From CAYTOF01 sp964439435 (lineage in GTDB: Bacteria > Bacillota > Clostridia > Oscillospirales > QAMX01), in assembly GCA_964439435.1 (NCBI GenBank), contig CAYTOF010000038.1:1-20341 (forward strand): a stretch of 20,341 nt of DNA, written 5' to 3'. Positions 14,887 through 20,341 of the stretch are shown piece after piece (position 1 is the stretch's first letter; each line of letters begins with the position of its first letter). Under the pieces are notes generated by a model. The model was given only the letters and a program-made list of their open reading frames with translations, was not told the DNA's origin and ran no database searches. The translations under genes were made by a program, and so were the position numbers.

Positions 14887-15546
14887 TTATTGCCCGTAGA
14901 GTTTGTTTTCATAGTCTGTCAGGCGATAGCACAGGGTTGAGAGCGAGTCGGAGATGTGCATGTTCTCCACCAGGATGTCGGAGGCTTTGACAAGTGCGAG
15001 CTCCGCATTGGTGAAGTTCCAGATGGCCTTCACCCCGCAATCCCTGAGCAGGAGCGAGCCCTCGACGGCTTTTTCGCGCGGCACGGTCAACACGCCGATA
15101 TCGGGTTTTTTTAGAGGGTCTATCACATTGGGTATGTCTTCTATGCTGTATATGGGGACATTGTTGCGCATTGTGCCTATCACCTCGGGGTCTGTGTCAA
15201 AGGCGGCCAGCACCTTAAAGCCCCTTCTTTCAAAGCCGAAATTGTCAATCAAAGACAGGCCCATCTTGCCGGCTCCCATGACCACTATGCTGTAGCCCGC
15301 GTCGAGACCGAGAATGCCCTTGATGGCGGCGGTGAGGGACTCCACATCATAGCCGCTGCCCTGCTGCCCGAAATCCCCAAAGCAGTTGAAATCCTGGCGT
15401 ACTTGCGAGGCGGTGAGTTCCATACAGTCGGCAAGCTCCCGCGACGAGATGCGCACAAGTCCGCTCGCGTGCATTTCGTTTAAGTATCGGTAGTATCTTG
15501 GCAACCTGCGAATAACCGCCATTGAGATGAAGGGCTTTCTGCTCAT
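14887..15546 (-). CDS. rex: Redox-sensing transcriptional repressor Rex
   Basis: Rex senses the NADH/NAD+ ratio and releases its operators when NADH is high, controlling fermentation and energy genes. The 219-residue protein has an N-terminal winged helix (about 10-75; RISSRELADCMELTASQVRQ, then FGDFGQQGSGYDV) and a Rossmann NAD(H) domain with the glycine motif GAGKMG (91-96). It ends in the domain-swap helix. The QVRQDFNCFG form is the Clostridia variant of QVRKDLSxFG. I chose the ATG at 15546 because AAAGGGGG lies just upstream; an in-frame TTG at 15567 would place that site inside the gene. It follows the isocitrate dehydrogenase gene by 38 bases on the same strand, so they probably share a promoter. 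Confidence 0.95.
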   Translation of the reverse strand: MSRKPFISMAVIRRLPRYYRYLNEMHASGLVRISSRELADCMELTASQVRQDFNCFGDFGQQGSGYDVESLTAAIKGILGLDAGYSIVVMGAGKMGLSLIDNFGFERRGFKVLAAFDTDPEVIGTMRNNVPIYSIEDIPNVIDPLKKPDIGVLTVPREKAVEGSLLLRDCGVKAIWNFTNAELALVKASDILVENMHISDSLSTLCYRLTDYENKLYGQ

Positions 15547-15584
15547 CGTAAATCCCCCTTTATACAAACACGCATGAGCATTGA

Positions 15585-16739
15585 TTATTGTGTGTTTGCG
15601 ATTGTTTCCATGACATAGTCAGAAAACTCCGCACCCGTGGCGCCTGTGGCTCTGCCTGTTATCTTCATTTTGGCGTTCGGCGCAGTGCAGGTGTCAAGCG
15701 CTCTTTCCAACCGCTCAGCCTGTTTTGCGAAGCTTGTGTGCTCCAAAAGCAGAACACAGGCGCGCAAGACAGAGCTGGGATCAGCATATGCTGCGCGACC
15801 TTCCTCCACCATGCGCGGGGCGGAGCCGTGAATGGCCTCAAACATAGCATAGTGCTTGCCGATGTTGGCGCTGCCCGCGGTGCCGACACCGCCTTGAATC
15901 TCTGCGGCTTCGTCGGTCAGTATGTCTCCGTAGAGATTTGGCAGCACGATGACTTGAAAATCGCGGCGGCGCTTTTCATCCAGCAGCTTGGCGCTCATGA
16001 TATCCACAAACCAGTCGTCGTGGGTGATTTCCGGATAGCTCTTTGCGATCTCCTTGAAGATGTCAAGGAATTTGCCGTCTGTTTTTTTGATTATATTGGC
16101 CTTTGTGACGGCGTCCACACGGGTTCTGCCCGTTTTCTTTGCATAGTCAAAGGCAAGCTTGATGATGCGCTCCGACCCTTGAGTTGTGGTGACACAGAAG
16201 TCAAAGGCGAGGTCTTCGTCTATATCCAGCCCAAGGCTGCCAAGGGCATATGAACCTTCGGTGTTTTCGCGGAAAAAGACCCAGTCTATGCCGAGGGTGG
16301 GCACCTTTACGGGGCGCACATTGGCAAAGAGATCCAATGACTTTCGCATGGCGACATTGGCGCTCTCGATGTTGGGCCACGGGTCACCCGCCTTGGGTGT
16401 TGTCGTGGGGCCTTTGAGGATGATGTGACAAGCCTTGAGCTCTTTTAGCACATCATCCGGTATGGCTTTGCCGTGGGAGACTCTGTTTTCAATGGTCAAC
16501 CCGTCAATGTTTTTGAAGCTGATTTTCCCCGCGGCGACTTCGTCTTTCAAAAGAAAGCGCAAGACACGCTCTCCCTGGGCCGTGATGGCGGGGCCGATAC
16601 CGTCACCCCCGCAGATGCCGATGATGATTTCGGGGAGCTCTTTGTAGTCAACAAAGTCCCCTTGGCCTTTCATGCTCTTTATTCTTTCAAGCTGGCTCTG
16701 TATTAAACTTTCAAAGTGTTTGCATATAAAATCGGACAT
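15585..16739 (-). CDS. Isocitrate dehydrogenase (isocitrate/isopropylmalate dehydrogenase family)
   Basis: This 384-residue protein is a decarboxylating dehydrogenase that most likely makes 2-oxoglutarate from isocitrate. The substrate loop ESANVAMRKSLDLFANVRP has the Ser-x-Asn-Val-Ala-x-Arg pattern of isocitrate dehydrogenases, not the leucine-pocket pattern of isopropylmalate dehydrogenase. NLYGDILTDEAAEIQGG holds the metal-binding aspartates and GTAGSANIG follows. The cofactor segment IHGSAPRMVEEG lacks the Lys-Tyr pair of the E. coli NADP enzyme, which makes NAD more likely; this is inferred. The ATG is preceded by GGAGG. It carries an N-terminal extension of about 35 residues before the first strand. 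rex lies downstream, so a dehydrogenase likely to make NADH and a sensor of NADH appear to share a transcript. No aconitase or citrate synthase is in the window. Confidence 0.88.
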   Translation of the reverse strand: MSDFICKHFESLIQSQLERIKSMKGQGDFVDYKELPEIIIGICGGDGIGPAITAQGERVLRFLLKDEVAAGKISFKNIDGLTIENRVSHGKAIPDDVLKELKACHIILKGPTTTPKAGDPWPNIESANVAMRKSLDLFANVRPVKVPTLGIDWVFFRENTEGSYALGSLGLDIDEDLAFDFCVTTTQGSERIIKLAFDYAKKTGRTRVDAVTKANIIKKTDGKFLDIFKEIAKSYPEITHDDWFVDIMSAKLLDEKRRRDFQVIVLPNLYGDILTDEAAEIQGGVGTAGSANIGKHYAMFEAIHGSAPRMVEEGRAAYADPSSVLRACVLLLEHTSFAKQAERLERALDTCTAPNAKMKITGRATGATGAEFSDYVMETIANTQ

Positions 16740-16769
16740 CTGCTACCTCCGGCAAATTGGAATGAATAT

Positions 16770-16798
16770 ATTGTACAGATATTTTCAGGCATTGTCAA
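16770..16798 (-). promoter_or_regulatory. Strong sigma-A promoter of the isocitrate dehydrogenase-rex operon
   Basis: On the minus strand TTGACA (16798-16793) and TACAAT (16775-16770) are separated by exactly 17 bases. Transcription would begin near 16763, giving a leader of about 24 bases before the ATG. Confidence 0.82.
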
Positions 16799-16827
16799 GG
16801 GCACTGCTTTTGGGAGTCTACAAATAG

Positions 16828-16857
16828 TTATCCACGACTTCCACAGAGTTTTCCACA
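16828..16857 (+). promoter_or_regulatory. Cluster of DnaA-box-like sequences
   Basis: TTATCCACG (16828-16836) differs from the DnaA box TTATCCACA in one base. TTTTCCACA (16849-16857) fits the relaxed TTWTNCACA form. Between them lies a weaker ACTTCCACA (16837-16845). All three point the same way and are nearly contiguous, 30-60 bases upstream of the -35 of the dehydrogenase promoter. Single matches also occur by chance inside genes here (for example 18074-18082), so the arrangement, not one match, is the evidence. Confidence 0.4.
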
Positions 16858-16896
16858 GGTTGAAATTGGTATTTTATCTAAGGCAAGACAGAGTTT

Positions 16897-16913
16897 TTAA
16901 CAAAAATTGTTAA
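16897..16913. promoter_or_regulatory. Everted repeat of TTGTTAA half-sites
   Basis: TTAACAA (16897-16903) and TTGTTAA (16907-16913) are perfect inverted copies with an AAA spacer. TTGTTAA is the half-site of the Clostridia Rex operator (TTGTTAA-N4-TTAACAA), but here the halves face outward. It lies upstream of the dehydrogenase-rex promoter. Whether Rex or anything else binds is unknown. Confidence 0.3.
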
Positions 16914-16953
16914 CATCGGATTTAGTATTTGGGGATTTCAAGGCACGTAAATG

Positions 16954-17051
16954 AAGGGTGAAACCCTTGATGAATTGTGGTCAAGGCCTCTAAAATGTAC
17001 ACTATACGGTGTGGGAAAACAGGAGATGACAAGGTGGTGTAAAGGCCTCTA
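16954..17051. repeat. Gene-free stretch with a short hairpin and a direct repeat
   Basis: Within the 352 bases between the dehydrogenase gene and tsaD, this part holds a hairpin AAGGGT-GAA-ACCCTT (16954-16968) and two direct copies of AAGGCCTCTA (16983-16992 and 17042-17051), 59 bases apart. I see no reading frame of note and no strong terminator for the tsaD operon; the hairpin lacks a T tract on either strand. Confidence 0.35.
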
Positions 17052-17091
17052 TACAGATAGTATATCAAGAGAAAATATGCAGAGACGGCTC

Positions 17092-18132
17092 TCAGCGTGA
17101 ATTAATATGCGCCATATCCACTTCAGGTGAGAGGGAGGAGAAGGCGTTTTGCGAGAGATGTGCAACACTGCCTCCGAGATGGTCAAAATAACCCGCGGCC
17201 GCCACCATGGCGGCGTTGTCACCGCACAGATGCAGGGGTGGCAAAAAGAGTTCCAGGTCATGGGCGGCGGAGGCGGCTCTCAGCTCCTGTCGCAAAAAGG
17301 AATTTGCGGCGACACCGCCCGACAGTGCGATGGTGCGCCGATTGTGCAGCTTGGCCGCCAGCACCGTGCGGGAGACAATGATGTAGGACACGGCGTCCAT
17401 GATGGAGAGGGCAAGGGCAGCGGTGTCAAGGCTTTCGTCTTTTTTTGCGCGGGTGTTGTGCACCGTGTTTATGACGGCGGTTTTTAGCCCCGAAAAGGAG
17501 CAGTCCAGGGGTGCATCGTCAAATTTCGGGAGGGGCAGGGGATAGCGCGGTGTGTCCTTTGCGGCGGTTTTTGCCAGCTCATCCAGCGCCTTTCCGCCGG
17601 GGTACGGGTAGCCCAGTACCCTTGCCGTTTTGTCAAAGAGCTCCCCTGCGGCATCATCCTTTGTGGAGCCCAGCACACGGACAGTGTCATAGCTAAGGAC
17701 ATCGAGAAACAGCGTGTGCCCCCCGGAGACAACGGCGCAGATAAAGGGCGGTTCCGGTGAGGGTGTCGAGAGATAGAGGGCGGCGACGTGGGCTTTGATG
17801 TGGTGAACGGGTATAAGGGGGATGTCCAGGGCATAGGCCGCGGCCTTTGCAAAGGAGAGACCCGTCAAAAGAGCCCCGATGAGCCCGGGGCCCGCCGTCA
17901 CGGCGATGGCATCTATCTCGCCCTTTGCCGTGTGCGCGGCCTTTATGGCGGCATCTGCAACAAGGCTTATCTTTTCCATGTGCTTTCTGGAGGCTATCTC
18001 CGGCACCACACCGCCATACTGCGCGTGCAGCGCTATCTGTGAATACACCTCACTTGAGAGCACAGTGCGCCCATTTTCCACAACGGCCGCCGCTGTTTCG
18101 TCACAGGAGGTTTCTATTCCGAGTATTTTCAT
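17092..18132 (-). CDS. tsaD: tRNA N6-adenosine threonylcarbamoyltransferase TsaD
   Basis: TsaD transfers the threonylcarbamoyl group to A37 of tRNAs that read ANN codons, an essential modification carried out with TsaB and TsaE. The 346-residue protein has an ASKHA-type N-terminus (GIETSCDET, 5-13), GGVVPEIASRKH (40-51) and GPGLIGALLTG (81-91). The metal-binding histidines are His111 and His115 in VHHIKAH, CSFSGLKTA is at 211-219, and GDNAAM (304-309) holds the third metal ligand Asp305. The ATG at 18132 follows AAAGGA by 6-7 bases; an in-frame TTG 15 bases upstream would include the ribosome binding site. It is last in the polA-phosphatase-rimI-tsaD run, 36 bases after rimI. tsaB and tsaE are not in this window. 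Confidence 0.97.
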   Translation of the reverse strand: MKILGIETSCDETAAAVVENGRTVLSSEVYSQIALHAQYGGVVPEIASRKHMEKISLVADAAIKAAHTAKGEIDAIAVTAGPGLIGALLTGLSFAKAAAYALDIPLIPVHHIKAHVAALYLSTPSPEPPFICAVVSGGHTLFLDVLSYDTVRVLGSTKDDAAGELFDKTARVLGYPYPGGKALDELAKTAAKDTPRYPLPLPKFDDAPLDCSFSGLKTAVINTVHNTRAKKDESLDTAALALSIMDAVSYIIVSRTVLAAKLHNRRTIALSGGVAANSFLRQELRAASAAHDLELFLPPLHLCGDNAAMVAAAGYFDHLGGSVAHLSQNAFSSLSPEVDMAHINSR

Positions 18133-18168
18133 GAAAAGTCCTTTCAAAAAGTGGGTATATACAGAGCA

Positions 18169-18624
18169 CTAAAGGGACAGGTGCAAAAGCAGGGCATCTT
18201 CTGTCGGGTTTTTATAATAGTTTTTGCGGCGTCCCACGGCTTCAAAGCCGAGATTTTCATAGAGCTTGCGGGCGGCGTGGTTGTTCTCCCTCACCTCAAG
18301 TTCCAGGGAGAGCAGTCCCAGCGCTTTGGCATCCTCGATCAAATGCAAAACCAACATGCGCGCAAAACCCCTGCGGCGATACTGTGGCAGCACCGCAACC
18401 CTCAAAATCTCACCTTCCGAGGCGGGGATCATATAGCCGCAATAACCGACGGTTTTGCCCTCATACATCGCCACAAAATAACGCGAAAGCGGATTGGAAA
18501 ATTCATTTTCCAACAGTTGCGCGCTCCAGTTTTCGGTAAAACAGAGCTTTTCTATCTCCGCCACATCATCTGCAAAATAGGGATTCATCTCCGTGATGAA
18601 GAGCTTTGGTCTCTCATGTGGCAT
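18169..18624 (-). CDS. rimI: Ribosomal-protein-alanine N-acetyltransferase RimI-like (GNAT)
   Basis: This 151-residue GNAT-fold acetyltransferase is predicted to transfer acetyl from acetyl-CoA to the N-terminal residue of a protein (S18 in the E. coli case). The acetyl-CoA loop RRRGFARM (83-90) follows the LRVAVLPQY strand. The RENNHAARKLYENLGF segment (112-127) and the Tyr-rich YYKNP end are typical of RimI. The start ATG at 18624 lies inside the end of the preceding phosphatase gene (11-base overlap, ATGCCACATGA), with an AAGGTGAG ribosome binding site upstream. Neighbouring tsaD is a common partner of rimI in Bacillota. Other GNAT functions cannot be ruled out by sequence alone. Confidence 0.88.
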   Translation of the reverse strand: MPHERPKLFITEMNPYFADDVAEIEKLCFTENWSAQLLENEFSNPLSRYFVAMYEGKTVGYCGYMIPASEGEILRVAVLPQYRRRGFARMLVLHLIEDAKALGLLSLELEVRENNHAARKLYENLGFEAVGRRKNYYKNPTEDALLLHLSL

Positions 18625-19075
18625 CGGGGCTCTCACCTTCGTGCTCATCTTCCTTGCAGGTCTCGCAGTGGACCTCGGCAATGCTCTGCGCCGCCTCAAA
18701 GAGCTCCGTCGCGCAGGCGCGATAAACCTCCAAATCCTGCCCGTAGGGGTCAGAAATCGGGGGAAAGAGGGATTTTATCTTCCCCTCCGCATCGGGATAC
18801 AGGGCACAAAGGGTCTGTGCGTGGGCGGGTGTGACACAGTATATAAAATCTGCGGCGGCGACAAGCTCTGCGGTGTGTTGCTTTGGTATGTGGGCGCTGA
18901 TATCGGCTCCGTGCTCCGCGGCGGCGGTGATGGCATGGGCGCTTGCCTCCACATCATTGTGGACATACAGCCCGCAGGAAAGCGCCCTGTCATGGGGCTT
19001 GCACAGCAGGTTGAAAAAGCCCTCCGCCATGGGGCTGCGGCATGTATTGCCCGTGCAAACGAACAGTACAGTCAT
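18614..19075 (-). CDS. Low-molecular-weight phosphatase, YwlE-like (candidate protein-arginine phosphatase)
   Basis: This 153-residue enzyme of the low-molecular-weight protein-tyrosine-phosphatase fold has the P-loop CTGNTCRS (Cys7 nucleophile, Arg13) and the general acid Asp in the SDPYGQD segment (from about residue 108). Position 11 is threonine, as in Bacillus YwlE, where this residue selects phospho-arginine; classical tyrosine phosphatases have isoleucine there. This makes a phospho-arginine phosphatase the likelier call, but activity is not shown. A short acidic tail (KEDEHEGESPDAT) extends past the core. The ATG follows GGGAGG. It sits 62 bases after polA and overlaps the rimI start by 11 bases, so translation is probably coupled. 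No McsB-like kinase is in the window. Confidence 0.88.
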   Translation of the reverse strand: MTVLFVCTGNTCRSPMAEGFFNLLCKPHDRALSCGLYVHNDVEASAHAITAAAEHGADISAHIPKQHTAELVAAADFIYCVTPAHAQTLCALYPDAEGKIKSLFPPISDPYGQDLEVYRACATELFEAAQSIAEVHCETCKEDEHEGESPDAT

Positions 19076-19137
19076 CTGTTCCTCCCTTATAAGTAGATAA
19101 ATAGAATATACAAACAATTTTGAAATTGCGGTTTTGA

Positions 19138-20341
19138 TCAGCTTTTGGCCTCCGCCCAGGTCTTTCCGATGCCTGCGTCTGCGCGTAGGGCGACCTTGAG
19201 CTTTGCCGCATCCTCCATCTCGCGGGATAAAATCTCCCTCACCCTTTGAGCGTCCTCTGTCGCAGCCTCCACGATGAGTTCGTCGTGGACCTGCAATATG
19301 AGTTTTGCTCGAAGGCCCTCCGCATCCAGCTTGCGGCTGACATTGACCATGGCGCGCTTGATGATGTCCGCGGCTGTGCCTTGAATCGGCATGTTGAGCG
19401 CCACGCGCTCCGCGGCGGAACGGGCGTTGAAGTTTGCGGCCTTTATGTCGGGCAGGTATCGTCTGCGGCCATACAGCGTGCTGACAAAACCGCTTGCCTT
19501 GGCCTTTTCCACGACTTGCTTCATATACTCCCTGACGCCGTAGTATTTGTCCAGATAGCGGTCGATCATCCACTTGGCCTCGGCTCTGGTGGAGCCTATG
19601 TCATCTGCCAGGGAAAAATCCGATATGCCGTAGACAATGCCGAAGTTCACGGCTTTGGAAAAGCTGCGCTGCTCATCGGTGACGCTCTCAAGGGGGATGT
19701 CAAAGACCTGTGCAGCGGTGACACGGTGTATGTCCTCACCTCTGGCAAAGGCATCCTGCATGATCTTGTCATCGGCAATGTGCGCCAGTACCCGCAGCTC
19801 GATTTGGGAGTAGTCCGCATCTATCAGCACGCAGCCCCTTGCGGCGTGGAACATCTCCCGCAGAGTGCTACCGGGCTCGCTCCGCACGGGGATGTTTTGC
19901 ATATTGGGCTCCGTGGAGCTGAGCCTGCCCGTGACGGTGCCGGCTTGGTTAAAGGTGGAGTGGATTCTGCCGTCGTCGGAGATGACTTTTAAAAGCCCGT
20001 CCACATAGGTGGATTTCAGCTTTGTGAGCGTCCTGTATTCCAGCACATCGACGACGATTTTGTGGAAGGGGGCGAGACTTTTGAGCACATCATAGCTTGT
20101 GGAAAACCCTGTCTTTGTCTTCTTGCCCGAGGGTAGGCCGAGCTTTTCGAACAAAATCACCCCGAGTTGCTTGGAGGAGTTGATGTTAAACTCCTCTCCC
20201 GCGGCCTTGTATATGTCCCTTGAGATGTCCTCTATCTGCAAATCCAGCACATTGCCAAAGGCTGTGAGGGCATCGGCGTCCACCAAAAAGCCCTCGTGCT
20301 CCATCTTGGCGATGACCTCTATGAGCGGCAGTTCCACCTCG
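19138..20341 (-). CDS. polA: DNA polymerase I, C-terminal part (partial, start outside the window)
   Basis: Only the polymerase domain of this family A polymerase is in the window; the frame is open to the right edge, so the 5'-3' nuclease and any proofreading domain lie beyond 20341. Visible segments are the thumb (INSSKQLG, LEYRTLTKLKSTY), STEPNMQNIPVR, motif A DYSQIELR with its catalytic Asp, and motif B RSFSKAVNFGIVYG. Motif B carries Arg, Lys, Phe and Tyr at the E. coli 754, 758, 762 and 766 positions. Motif C is HDE. Phe at the 762 position predicts discrimination against dideoxynucleotides. The protein ends ...GKTWAEAKS as is usual. A GTG near the right edge is not a start. It fills gaps in DNA repair and removes RNA primers; downstream genes follow on the same strand. 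Confidence 0.97.
   Translation of the reverse strand, partial: EVELPLIEVIAKMEHEGFLVDADALTAFGNVLDLQIEDISRDIYKAAGEEFNINSSKQLGVILFEKLGLPSGKKTKTGFSTSYDVLKSLAPFHKIVVDVLEYRTLTKLKSTYVDGLLKVISDDGRIHSTFNQAGTVTGRLSSTEPNMQNIPVRSEPGSTLREMFHAARGCVLIDADYSQIELRVLAHIADDKIMQDAFARGEDIHRVTAAQVFDIPLESVTDEQRSFSKAVNFGIVYGISDFSLADDIGSTRAEAKWMIDRYLDKYYGVREYMKQVVEKAKASGFVSTLYGRRRYLPDIKAANFNARSAAERVALNMPIQGTAADIIKRAMVNVSRKLDAEGLRAKLILQVHDELIVEAATEDAQRVREILSREMEDAAKLKVALRADAGIGKTWAEAKS

Noticed and set aside
16828..16857. Chromosomal replication origin
   Set aside because: Only two or three box-like sequences are present, there is no clear AT-rich unwinding region, and no dnaA, dnaN, gyrB, rpmH or parAB genes are nearby.
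19246..19992. 248-codon plus-strand frame opposite polA
   Set aside because: It is antisense to the conserved polymerase motifs and resembles no known protein.
1..20341. CRISPR arrays, prophage or integrative elements
   Set aside because: No regularly spaced repeats, integrase, transposase, phage structural genes or attachment-like duplications around the tRNA were seen.

Overview
The window looks like chromosomal core sequence from an anaerobic member of the Bacillota, most likely class Clostridia (an Oscillospirales/Ruminococcus-like lineage is my inference). The reasons are strong AGGAGG-type ribosome binding sites, consensus sigma-A promoters, frequent GTG starts, the yloU(gls24)-fakA-recG gene order of low-GC Gram-positives, a Clostridia-type Rex repressor, a YwlE-like phosphatase, and a cohesin/dockerin pair. 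I see no insertion sequence, prophage, CRISPR array or rRNA. Coding density is high, and the only substantial gene-free stretches are 1-305, 1296-1635 (which holds a tRNA and terminators) and 16740-17091.

Layout from left to right. (1) 1-1640: dusB, a tRNA-dihydrouridine synthase, then a tRNA-Gly(CCC) with its own promoter and a run of hairpin terminators. (2) 1636-5394: an accessory surface module. A CBM9-like gene on the minus strand diverges from a two-gene operon. That operon encodes a secreted protein ending in a type I dockerin and a membrane-anchored protein carrying one cohesin domain. The divergent promoter region has a perfect 13-bp inverted repeat lying over a consensus TTGACA-N17-TATAAT promoter. 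(3) 5433-6701: an M16 zinc peptidase. (4) 6754-10973: gls24/yloU-like, fakA (fatty-acid kinase) and recG in the order familiar from Bacillus. (5) 11025-14745: an ABC exporter (ATPase plus large permease, overlapping by ATGA) followed closely by folC, ending at a strong bidirectional terminator. (6) 14887-16739, minus strand: an isocitrate dehydrogenase gene followed by rex, from a clear promoter. (7) 16740-17091: an intergenic region with DnaA-box-like sequences and an everted repeat. (8) 17092-20341, minus strand: polA (5' part outside the window), a YwlE-type low-molecular-weight phosphatase, rimI and tsaD, closely packed.

How the genes fit together. Most are housekeeping: tRNA modification (dusB, tsaD), DNA repair and replication (recG, polA), folate (folC), fatty-acid uptake (fakA), NADH-linked carbon metabolism and redox sensing (isocitrate dehydrogenase, rex). 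The most distinctive part is the cohesin-dockerin pair. The second protein would display one cohesin on the cell membrane and the first would be a secreted docking partner, which suggests a minimal non-catalytic surface-assembly system under one regulated promoter. No glycoside hydrolase is encoded here, so its role in polysaccharide use is an inference.
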